NCBI GenBank assembly: GCA_910589415.1
Contig: OU342635.1
Location: 14,384,001-14,448,000, forward strand
Direction of reading: 5' to 3'
Origin: Malachius bipustulatus
Lineage: Eukaryota > Arthropoda > Insecta > Coleoptera > Melyridae
DNA: 64,000 nucleotides
Each line of letters starts with the position of its first letter. The stretch's first letter is position 1. The position numbers and the translations under genes are program-made. The notes below the pieces were generated by a model that worked only from the letters and a program-made list of their open reading frames with translations, had not been told where the DNA came from and ran no database searches. Positions 25,501-36,000 of this stretch are shown here, piece by piece.

Positions 25501-28500
25501 TTGTTTTGTAGAGTAAACAAACCATAAAGGAGCTTTGTATTCTGAACAGAGCGACGAGACTCGAGTCCGCAATATCTATAGAAGGCCAATAATAGAAGTA
25601 GTAAAAGTAGTAAATAGTAATCCTGGAAGGTAGATGGGCGAAACCATGTTGCCAAATCGTCAAAGCAAACCACAAGTTCTCGAAAATTGCGTGGAAACCA
25701 AAGTTTGATGCGAAAAGCTCGAACTCACATAAATAAAACGATAGAGCAGTCACAGCAGCGCTCAGGCTTTTTCTTAAAGCGCAAATCACAAACAACGACG
25801 CATTAACGAGAAACATGATAAACTGATTTAATTATCCCGATTTCTTCTTGTTAGGTAATTCTCTATAAGACAGCTGGGAAGTCCTGTTGGTCGCTTGCTT
25901 CAGAAGCTACGCCCGAATATGCTGATTATATGAGTAGGTTAGCCCAATTTTCCAACACTCTAATTATTGCGTCTGAGCAATAATAAAGGAATGGGGTCTG
26001 TAATTCGATCAGAGGTGATAATGATTCGGTTAATAATGTCGAAAATGCTCGAGAGATGTGTTCAATATCGCAGAAAGAAAAATATCCCATTAAAAGGGAA
26101 TTTTTCATTAACAAACCAAAACTTCTAGTCCAAGGACTATCACCTACCTGAACCTTGCCGGGAGGTAATAAAACATTACTTGCTAACCAAGCTACGCCCG
26201 AGAATACAAGTTCAGAGTAAAATCCAATAAACCAAAACTTCTAGTCCACGGACTATCACCGACCTGAATATTGCCGGGAGGTAATGAAACATTACTACAC
26301 CCGAACAATGCAAATTCAGAGTATATCTGCGAATAAACCATTAAGGTAAAACAGGTCTTGCAAACCTGGTTTACAAATAAATGACACATCGCTTGAGCAA
26401 AATCAAAAGCACTAAAGGAGCCTAGCGAGCTACGACTATTCTAACGTTTAGTACAAGCGGCAACGCCGCACATTGCTTCAAAGAACCGATGAAAGGAAGA
26501 GTGGTTATCCCAGCTACCAGCAGGGTCCCTTTATATTCGAACTCGAGTGTTGTTGACTCACAGTGTTTAAAGAAACACGTAATTCACAAACCGAGAAATC
26601 AAACAACAATTTATAAAGTAATGAGTAAAGGATTGTAACGATGTGGAAATCTGAGTGTGAAACATGTTATGAAAATGATCCTTCCCATCCTACAATTTAT
26701 TTGTTTATTATTTTATAGGAATCAAAATCCAGAAATTCAGTCAAACATCAGAACGCAAAATCCTTAACACGTTGAGCACGGCGAGGCATCACATTGATGC
26801 CTCACTGAATTGTTCATCGGGCCGGCGAGACATCTATGAGTGTCTCACGTGAAAAGGATTTCGGGACGGTGTGGCTCAGTCTGATGTCTCACTATAATGC
26901 TGTATGCATGGAATATGTAGGATAGCCGTCTATAGGAACAGTTTCTGCCAACCCGTCCTTGAATTTTTATTATACTACTCGATTTACTGATTTTAGAGAA
27001 CAGCATGGGTGGTCCGTGTGAGATATAAGTGTTATAACGTACAATTTAGTGTTTGCGAGCAAATGTTTGGTAGTTACAGTGCATACAAAAAATGATAGCG
27101 GAGAATTCACGGAAAAGAACCTCTTGGATTAGCCAATCTATAGCTTATAATGTGGCATCATGTTGATGCCTCGCCGTCTTAGTGAACAGAATTTTATGCT
27201 AAAGACGGCGAGGCATCAACGTGATGCCTCAAAAATGTTTACAAAATTTTTGACAAAAAAATGCTGTTTTCAAACAAAAAGCATACAGTATACTTCATAC
27301 AGACTATATATATCTGAAAAAGCCCAAATTGAACCCCCGTCTAGTGGACCTCCATTTTTTCCACTACACCCGTGCTCAACGTGTTAACTCCTCCCTTGCT
27401 TCCGGCATACCTCAATTACGAATCTCGATACTACGAAACACAACGTGCGGTTCTACATTCAAAGCTAGACGATCTAAAGGCCAACTTTCAGCGGAAATCA
27501 GCGGGTAGGGGTTCGGGTAGTTACAATTAACTAACTTTTTTAGTTCACTTTTAAACTGAGAGCTGGAAAGCTGGATTGTATTAAGGAGCAGTTTTACAAT
27601 GTTGAATTTTTTTTATGTTTCTGGTCTATTATCAGATACAATTACCTCGGGACTTCTAAATATACTAAAAAACATAATAGTATTCTCTGAATTAGTATTG
27701 TTCATTTTGAAAGCTTGAGTCATTTAAGATAATATGCATCTACCTACAACTTTAAACCTTGAAATGGTGCTAGAAATTCAATCTGAGTAAGTACATTCCC
27801 AAGACCCTTTCAGACCCTTCTGACTTCTGGAATTGACCATAAAAATAATGGTGCGCTTGGAGGTTGGCTTTTGTTTATAGAGCATGTTTCACTACCCTTC
27901 GATAAGTGATCAGTCTCCTTGTTAAGAGAGGGTCAACAAACTTCTTGCGACCGTTTTCATTATTACGATTCCTCTTTGTGAAGATTGAATTTTGTGTAAA
28001 ACATCATTGGTCAAGGGAAACAGAATAACATAATGGTTGTATTACAATAGGGCAAGTTTGCACACTCCTGGGTTCATATTTAATATGTTTTCTCAAATAT
28101 AACCTACCTGATCTGTAATGAATATCAGGAAATTACAGTGATACTATCTATAATTTTATGCTTCATTGATTTAAAATGATTCTGTGATTATACATTATGT
28201 ATTAATTTTGCATAATAATTATTTCAGTTGTGGTAATTAAGTTCAATTATGATGATCGATTATTTCAGTCTGATTAAAATGGCAGCTAAGACAAAAACAA
28301 TGTATCTAGTCCCTTTTTTAGGAAAATCAGTGAACCTAGTCTTTAAATTATTTTGATTGTGGTACACTTTTGATAGGTGCCTTGTGTGCTAGCCCGAGTG
28401 CTTGGTCTGACAAAAAAATGCCTTCTAAACTTCTAAACAAAGCAATTTGGTCTGGGATCACATCAAAAGTCAACTGACAGAAGTCAGAGGATTCTTAGGA

Positions 28501-29187
28501 GTTAGATAATGGTTATAACATCCTAAGCAAGCACCTTCGACTGAATTATCAGGATTAACAGAAACTAATACAAGTATAAAATGGATGATTATGAATGATT
28601 AATGATTCCATTTCATAGGGGTATGGCCCATAGGGGTATAGGGGTAGAGCACGAGGTGCTGATAGAAATAAATGGGGCCCTCAGTGGCCTACTCGCTTGA
28701 GGTTGCTGTGATGTTGCTTCGCCATTTTTTATACAACCAACTTCTACTTATACTTTCACTACTATGATAGTGTCCTCATGTTACTTTCCTATGGTTCAAC
28801 TGTCTAATTAAATTATTTATTCTTCGCAGTTGCTCCAGTGTCTGTAGCTATAATGACTCCAATTCCTTTGATGGCGATGTTTATTTACAAGCGGTTTTGT
28901 GGGAGGTATGTAAAATTATTAACACATAATCTAATTATCTCTTCAATGTTCGGATAGTGATGGTACTACAAATTTAATATTTTAATAATAAATAATTATT
29001 GTTATTGACTCTTTGAACATTGAAGACTTAAAGAGCTGTGCTAACTTATTAAATAATTCAGTGCTACTGTTTCAGAATATCGGCTTCTAAGTCAAAGCTC
29101 AAAATAAATAAGTCTTCAAACGACCCCATGGAAGACAATAATTTCAATATAAAAAACCCAGAGTCTTTAATCGCTACCGTCTCTTAA
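13547..29187 (+). CDS. SLC10-family sodium/bile-acid cotransporter-like membrane protein
   Basis: Eight exons with consistent phases: 13547-13712, 13917-14042, 22659-22903, 23068-23277, 23336-23563, 23616-23802, 28830-28905, 29076-29187; 449 aa. Residues 1-30 form a hydrophobic signal peptide, followed by a glycosylation-rich extracellular domain (NVT, NSS, NYT, NNT, NIT) and then about nine to ten membrane segments. Two SLC10 signatures are clear: SPAGGASN (205-212) and ETGIQN (361-366), the latter part of the sodium-binding crossover region. The long N-terminal domain resembles SLC10A3/P3-like and insect ileal-transporter-like members, so the substrate may not be bile acid. The tail (residues 413-449) is polar and presumably cytosolic. 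Introns 2 (8.6 kb) and 6 (5.0 kb) host transposons. The start follows an acceptor directly, so a 5' UTR exon lies upstream. Confidence 0.92.
14087..14521. repeat. MITE in SLC10 intron 2
   Basis: The 40-bp inverted ends CCTGGGTGTCTTTTTGAAAA... and ...TTTTCAAAAAGACACCCAGT match almost perfectly. It starts only 44 bp after the exon 2 donor. The interior has no coding sequence. Confidence 0.8.
15521..15903. repeat. Possible CAGGGTG-type element
   Basis: Starts TACAGGGTGAGTCGAGATCG and ends near GCATCCTGTATG. The termini resemble those of the other CAGGGTG elements, but I could not trace clear mirrored arms. It may be a different or truncated member. Confidence 0.35.
16194..16403. repeat. Small MITE, copy 2
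   Basis: Starts AGCCAGTATTATAAAGGCTC followed by TAACGGGCAGATTTCTGTG, and ends CACAGAAATCTGCCCGTTAA. The right-hand outer part is shortened. Inverted relative to copy 1 at 11800. Confidence 0.75.
17898..21412 (-). pseudogene. Broken multi-exon DUF7869-like (putative transposase) gene
   Basis: Minus-strand exons: 21224-21412 (starts MPLKSEN), 20811-20930, about 20286-20748, and 17898-19284, each with good splice sites where introns occur. The C-terminal part has the block NLTVYEVS, then WDETTAGRGGQEISSCLL, YSDCCSGQNKN and SGHTHLEADSIHASIEKAKK: acidic residues spaced as in an RNase H-like fold, the pattern I associate with DUF7869 proteins abundant in insects. Upstream is a lysine-rich block and a cysteine-rich segment (APCTCRRRC near 20480), plus HPPHNDTCSKCDK near 19000. 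It is broken in three places: a frame slip in a run of seven A near 18918-18925, a frame change near 20430, and the insertion at 19285-20285. Removing that insertion and one CCAC copy restores the frame there. Confidence 0.7.
19285..20285. mobile_element. Nested element with GGACGTCC subterminal arrays
   Basis: Inverted ends ATCCCAGATAGCACC / GTGCTGTTTGGGAT, followed inward by TCCTATGGACGTCC and its inverse. Flanked by CCAC on both sides (19281-19284, 20286-20289), so a 4-bp target duplication is likely. Arrays of the word GGACGTCC, often as CTATGGACGTCCGATAACGG, fill about 19300-19435 and 20035-20265. The centre has no convincing coding sequence. The host transposon gene reads continuously once it is removed. 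Confidence 0.75.
22163..22658. other. Rest of SLC10 intron 2, nothing recognised
   Basis: Plain AT-rich intron sequence between the right end of the transposon and the exon 3 acceptor (TATTTTAG at 22651). No repeat or exon was identified. Confidence 0.5.
24419..24724 (+). mobile_element. LTR-like promoter/poly(A) block with four tandem GGTGGCAACC units
   Basis: TATAAAAG at 24419-24426 is followed by about 300 bp and AATAAA at 24719, the spacing of an LTR transcription unit. Between them, four imperfect units of 49-56 bp each contain GGTGGCAACC and GTATCGCACC (GGTGG at 24508, 24564, 24616, 24665). The surrounding DNA (about 24200-26760) is GC-richer than the gene introns. I could not define TG...CA ends, so this is a candidate only. 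Confidence 0.4.
26113..26345. repeat. Two-copy tandem duplication, period 116 bp
   Basis: AAACCAAAACTTCTAGTCC at 26113 recurs at 26229; both are followed by GGACTATCACC, TGCCGGGAGGTAAT and AAACATTACT. It lies in the transposon-rich part of SLC10 intron 6. The function is unknown. Confidence 0.8.
26768..27383. mobile_element. piggyBac-type MITE flanked by TTAA
   Basis: The 14-bp ends CACGTTGAGCACGG and CCGTGCTCAACGTG are perfect inverted repeats and are bordered by TTAA at 26764-26767 and 27384-27387, the diagnostic piggyBac target. Inside, GGCGAGGCATCA and its inverse TGATGCCTCGCC occur near both ends, giving small hairpins (for example 26781-26803 and 27153-27230). It is 616 bp with no transposase, so nonautonomous. 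Sits in SLC10 intron 6. Confidence 0.85.
27590..27850 (-). mobile_element. Ty3/gypsy integrase fossil, copy A
   Basis: The minus-strand translation matches, block for block, the clearer fossil at 34060-34420 (VDAYY segment, then IVSDN-like block), but with many stops. Nucleotide runs such as GGTCTATTATCAGATACAAT align with GGTCCATTATCTGATACAAT there. It is a decayed integrase core remnant. Confidence 0.55.
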
Positions 29188-29779
29188 GAATCTCAGTATA
29201 TTTTTGTACCAATTAATTATTTATTATTGTGAACCAAGATGCAGAAAATGTATTCATCAGTGAAAGTGTTGCATATTTTTTATTTATTTGGAATCCCAAC
29301 TATTCATTTCCTTATGATAGTATTTAATCTACATTTGGTCACATTTCATTAAGGTATCCAAAAGACATAAAAAATGCAACTCTTGCCTGTGAATATAAAT
29401 TCAAGATGTACTTTTTGTATTTAAATAAGTGTTAATTATTAAATGAATAAATTTGTTATTATATGAAATTAATTTTATATTTCTACCATTTTCATGCAAA
29501 TTATTCAGGAGTTTTGTTAATTCAGTGATCATGGTCATCAAGTTATACTTCTATTTCTTATATTTATAATATATTACATAAAATTTACATTTAATTTATT
29601 TTGTAATTGGTAGAGGAAGGCAATTAAACAGATAGTGCTAGTGCTAGTGCTATACATTTTTACTTGCTGTATAAACGAGTCGACATTTTTAAAATAGTGT
29701 AGTTCCTTTATCAGAAGTTTAGGTGTATAAATTATGTTTTATCACAATTTTGATTGTCAGTTCGCAATTACTTGCAATC

Positions 29780-29785
29780 AATAAA
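29780..29785 (+). terminator. Likely poly(A) signal of the SLC10 gene
   Basis: AATAAA about 590 bp after the stop codon. Another AATAAA lies near 29443. Either could end the transcript before the receptor gene starts at 30047. Confidence 0.4.
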
Positions 29786-30046
29786 GAATAGTTTTCAATT
29801 CATAATAGATGGTTTGTGTAAGGTAATAATACCTTCGACTGCTATTAATAGGTACTATATTAATAATATATGTGAGCTTAGTAAACTTGGTGCAGTTTGT
29901 TAGTTTTATTTTACAAATGATCAGGTAATATTGAATGGACTGTTGGAAAACTGACGTATAGGTACCTAATATAAATTAATATTTAATTAATAATTTTAAA
30001 TGTTCGAGATCATTCTTTTGAAATCTAAAAAAAATTTTCAATAAAA

Positions 30047-33000
30047 ATGAAAAATCATAATATTACGGAAATACTAGAATTAGCAAGGCTGAATTGTTTA
30101 AGTTACAATAAAACTGCAGATCCTGGAGGTAAGTAAGTAGTTATTTTTTAAAAATCAATTTTTATACTATTCTATGGCTTTTTCAGAGTTATTTTGTGAG
30201 CATATATTTGACCATTGGACTTGTTGGCCTAATACACCAGCAGGCCAAACAGTCAAAGCCTCTTGCCCAGCTATCAATGATTTTGATGTAAACAGTAAGA
30301 TTTTTCTTTCTATATTTTTTCATACGTAGCTAATATTCGTACTTTTTATACATGCAACTATTGTCACAGATTAGACCATATTCCTTGCGTGAAAAAAGAA
30401 CAGTTTATTCTGAGGATTTTTTAAAAAGGCCATTTTGATCGAGATGCGGCTTTTTTAAGAGGATAAAAAATTGTTTTACTAGAATATTTAATTACCTCGA
30501 ATATCAAATAATCAAATTTTGGTGACTAAATTAGTAAAGAAGTTTTTTAAGGGGAACCCCACTCTTAACTATGTAGATAAGATAGTCATTCCACTTTGGT
30601 AGTTTTGGCTTCGGAAGGTAGCACATTTAGTCAGGGAAAACTTTTAAATGCTCAAATAAATAGTTAATTAAATGATTGTGGGATTCAAACCCATACAACT
30701 TGCAAAGAAAGTGACATAATTACTGTTTGACTAAATCCTGTTGTCATGAAGTAATAAATTTGCAAAAATAGAGATTGCAACCAAACTTTATATTCCATAA
30801 ATAATACTAAAATACTAAAAATTTAAAGAAAAAAAAAAACAAGAAATTTAAAACAGTATCTTCTTATTGTTGTTTAATGAAAGTGAGTGTAAAATATACA
30901 AAATAAATCGAGTTATTGTTGTATTAGATCCACATGTGGTCCTAACTCTTATCTATGTTATTATAATATGAACTCTCCCTTGCACGTAATTGTAATTAGC
31001 CAAATATCATGTTATCGTGGAACTATTATAAACATGTAATAAATTAGTGTACGAGCATATGTTATAAAAGTTTTCGATCATACTGGTCCAGATCAAGTAA
31101 AAATGTAGGTACAGGGTGATATTTAAAATTAGTCACACAATAACAAATATTTACATTTTATTGCAGATTTCGCATTTCACAAATGTGAAGAGAGTGGGGT
31201 GTGGATTCAGCAGGCAAATTATACCTTATGTGCAGATTCCAAAACTTATGAAGTACGTTACTTGGTAAAAAATATTTTAAAAATTTTGAATGTTACCTTA
31301 ATTTTCAGTTTTTTGAACTTACAAATACAATATACAAGGTGGGATATAGTATATCTTTGATTGCAGTTGTATTGGCACTGGCTACATTACATTATTTCAA
31401 GTATGTATGCAAAATGATTTTGTAGTTCAGAAGAGGAATGTTATTATCTCTATTTTAGATCAATTCATTGTACCAGAATCAAAATACACATGAATTTGTT
31501 CAGATCATTTGCAGCAAATAATATTTTTTGGTTGTTGTTGTTTGGGACCGTTTTAGACAAAAAAGAGATTTTGTCGCTGAACCCTGTAAGTTTCAGTTTA
31601 ATCATGCAGTTTCATAACTTGTTAGTTATGATATGAGTGTTTCTAAAAAATACAACTATAAGTATTTGTATGAATAAATTCAATGTTGACATGTTTATTA
31701 ATTGCATATTTAATTATTTTAATATCAACATCTCCATTTAATGTAAATGTAAAACAAGTTTTACATATTTATAATGTATAACTTTTTTTTTTTAATTCTG
31801 CTGTTGTAGCAGATCATGTATATTATCTTATTCATCTTCCTGTGAAAACAACATACTTTTTAGTTTTATAATCACAAGCGCATGTCTGTACAGGGTGTCG
31901 CTAAAAGGTACCACCAACATTCTACCAAGTAAAAAATATGGCGATTCAACCAAAATTATGGCAACCTTCTCCAAGATACAGCAACCAAAAACACGTTTTC
32001 AAGAATAAGTCAAAAATGGATTAACTCAGAAACTTCGGAATTGCATTGCCTACTACTATTGTTATGAGATATAAACCAACAGTTTTACAAACATTGACAT
32101 ACAGGGTAAAAAATACATCATATATATTTGATGTTACTTCTTCCTTTTTACTCCAGAACTTTTTTATCCGTACGTCACCAATTGATTCTGTAGTTTGTAT
32201 CCAAAGGCTTAAGTGTTACAAAACTTTTTGCCCTCTTATAAAAGTTTGGTATCTTGCACGGTGTTCCATGCATGAAACGGTTTTATTCATAATTACTGAC
32301 CTTGAAAATAAAGAAGGCGGTAAGTAATACCAAGGCTCTAATTAATTTTTTACTTATTTTGGAAAAAATGTATTCGGTAATTTTATACATCCACGGCTCC
32401 TACGTTTCATCAATTTTTTCGGGACCGAGGAGCGAAATAGGGGTGCTGGGTGGGTAAGAAGCTAAAAACAGCCATTGCAAACTAATATCAAGGTCACCAC
32501 TAAGGCCTCTTTGGCACTACGGTCGAATTTCTATTTTTTTTTTCACTTTCAGGGCAAGGAATATCTTTGAGATTAACAATAGCACAGTTTTTATTTTGAA
32601 TTTTGCATTTATTTTGCATTTATATTCCAAAATACGCGACATCGCTCATAATAGCGGTCCGACTACGTTTGCATGCCATGTATGTTGCGTATGTTACCAG
32701 ACCGGCTCTGGTGTTGATATTACGAGTTCCGCCGTCCACTCGACACTCTGACCTTGCATGTTTATTGTGATTTTTGCTGTTCTAAACAGGCCCGCACTCA
32801 GGAAGATCTTCTTTTGATGCCCTTTTGTTCGCTTATCTTTCATTTGCAAAGCAAATTAATACCTTCCTGGTGTTACTATAGGTATGTCCTCCACCCCTAT
32901 ATAGGTGCCATAGTGAAACTGTAGGAGCCGCGGATGTATATAATGATGTATTCATTTAACGCTCTAGGTTAAATGGCTTTAACTCGAAAAGGGGGCCATT

Positions 33001-36000
33001 TTAGACAAAAATATTTGCGGTTAAATCGGCACATTTTGAACCAAGGAATCTGTGGTGAAACGTTGTTGAAATTAATATCAAAGGTATTAATATCTTTTTA
33101 CTCGGGAATCTGTGGTAGTGCGTTGGTGGTACCTTTAAGCGATACCCTGTATAAACGTATAATGCGGAAGAGTCAATGAATTTAATGACCTAATTGCATT
33201 CAAGACGACCAGGGATATATCAACAGTGTTTTTCCAATAATAAAGTGACAGTTGCAGTCAAGTATGTTATTTAAAATAAGATTCTGAATAATTTCTAAAC
33301 TTGAAGCTTGACAAGTATGATGTTTCTTTATTCGGGATTTTTGGATTCAGAATGCACGTATGTCAGATTAAAAAACGTAAAGGCATAAGCGTTTAGGGGA
33401 CCCAGCGTTTCGGAACTAAAAAGATGTGCATTTCAAAATATTTTTTTTATGGGAGTATGGGAGATGTACGACTGGACCAGAACCTGACAAGTCAGATTAT
33501 TTACATACTTACGTAAATCATCAGGACTTTTGGTATGTTAACACTCTAAGCAAGTTTCTGAAGGTATCTGCTCACACACTCTACACCTCCATTTGGATAA
33601 TTCGTTGACTGGACTATCCTAAATGTCATATTGTAAGAAAATAAAAGTATTTGTTTTCTTATATCCTCAATCCCCTGCTATAGGATCCAATAAAATACTG
33701 AAGAAGCCAATCGAGGGCCAGTTCGGTACTTGGTTACCTAGGAACACCTACCGGTTGTCAGCTATTTGAATAGAAAACAGTGTACCTGGTTATAACGCCC
33801 TTAGGAATTCACTTATACCCTGGATGTATATAAAATAACTGTCTTCATGATCATGATGGGAAGATTCATGTGATCATCAAGTGAAAGATTCTGATTTGCT
33901 AAATCACTTAGTAAAAGCCAAAGGCCATAAATATTGAAGAAGAACGAAAATAAGTTTCTGATGAAGTATCATCAGGCTTCATTTTTGAAACAGTGATGGG
34001 AGTTGTGCATGTGATTCTTTCCAGGAGAGATCAACCAAATTGGAAGAATCGGAATTTCCAACACATCTATTTTGAATGCTAGGCTTCTCAATAGTGATTC
34101 TGATGACACTTATTCATAGGCATATAGACATTAACCTTTTTTTTTTTAATGTTTCAACTTCTTCAGATTCTGGTCCATTATCTGATACAATGATATTACC
34201 TTGCGTATTGTTGGAATTGTATTGGAATTTCAAATTTACTAAAAAGATTTCTCAATATCCTTTATTTTCTGAATTAGTATTGTTATTGTTAATTGGAAAA
34301 GCTTTGAGCCATTTGGGATAATATGCATCGACAACGATTAGAAACTTTACCCTGATATGGCCCAAAAAGTCAATCTGAATACGCTCTCAAGGTACTTCTG
34401 GAATTGATACTGCAAATAACAGTGAAGAACCAAAAAAGTAAATCAAATGTCATGAATTTGACTACTTTTTGACGAAAAAATGATCAGTCAAATGTGAAAG
34501 ATGATATTGCAGTTGTGGTCAACTTAAATTTTTTAAATGGCATGGGTGTGTCATGTGAGACCTTATTTTAAAGGTATTTCAATTATCCTCAAAAAAATTA
34601 TACACCGTTCACTTATTATAAAAGAATTGGGTTATGGTGTAGGGTGATAGAAATCACTGGGTATAACCGCTGTCAATCATTGGCTGGAGTTTGGTTATGT
34701 CTCTTTTTTATGAGGTTGAAGTTTTATGGCAAGGAACAGGACATAGTTGCCAGATGGATTTTTGATATTTTTGGTATTCTTCTTATTATATTTATATTTA
34801 CATCTTTGGGGGCTTTTTATTTTGAATCTTTTAGTCACATATTGCAATCTTTAACTAGAACGCAATGTCGCTGGATCTAAGATCTTAAAATCTTAAGTTT
34901 TTCATAAGAGTTTGAGAAAAAGGTTATCATGTAATTTTGCCAAGTTAGGAAAATACACAAATGTACTTTTTGAATATAAAATAAAAAACTTGAATCAATT
35001 ATATTAATTTACTTTTAATAAATACATAGCAGGTAATTAAAATATATCGGTGCGTTTATTAAAATATTAAAATATAGGTACGTAAATGAAAAATATTTTC
35101 CTAAATTCGTCGGTTATTCGGTATCGTAGTACTGTGTCAGAAACCAGCCAAAGATTCTAGACTTGAGAATGTTTTACACAAGATACTTTTCAGTTTTCGC
35201 TTCTGACCCAAAATTATCCCCCATTATCAATAACAGCTACTGCATCCTGCTTAGAATCAGAATCATCTTTCAGCGCTCTGATTTTAATAAGATTTTCACC
35301 ATTTCCATTTGTTTCTTCCAGTCCTCCGAAATAAGTTTTTCACAATGATTATATTAATTTTGTCATATATCAGGTGTACTTACATTTTGAAAGCTCTTCA
35401 AGACATACATTCTTTACTTTATCCTTAGAGGGAAGCTGCTAATTTACGTGCTTGTATAATGAAGTTTACAATACCCCCATGTCATCGATTGGGTTGTATT
35501 GGAAATAGATTATTGCAAATCTTTCGGAAACACAATATTTTCATAATTAGTGCCTGTTTTAGGCGGGCTGCCCAAATGTGTAATTTCACATTTGACCTGT
35601 CTAATAATACTTGCTAATGCACGGTCTGACTACTATCAGAGACCGCATTACTAGCAATTTAGCAGATACACATATTTTACTTAATACTTACATCCCAAAT
35701 ATATTTTACCTTCAGAGAATGATTTAAATGTTTGCTCAAGTTTAGACTTTCTGGATCTTAATCATTGAAATGCTTTCCTAATGTGGACTTATCCATCTAA
35801 AGATATTATTTTCGTCATTTTGCTCTTTCGAAATTTAAAATGTCACAAATTTAATAATTTTATTTGTCAGTTTGAAAAAAATTTATCAGAGTAAAAAATT
35901 ACCTATCCTAGATATCCCCTTCTTCTAAAACTTCAATTAGACAACAAGGCTGTTAATCAGCTGAGACAATTTGAGTGATTTGACAAATGTCAGTGTTTAC

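Noticed and set aside
25357..25816. Overlapping minus-strand frames of 71-118 aa
   Set aside because: Low-complexity (leucine/tyrosine runs), no family resemblance, inside transposon-rich intron.
32046..32327. 93-aa plus-strand frame
   Set aside because: Falls inside the 31889-33151 foldback element.
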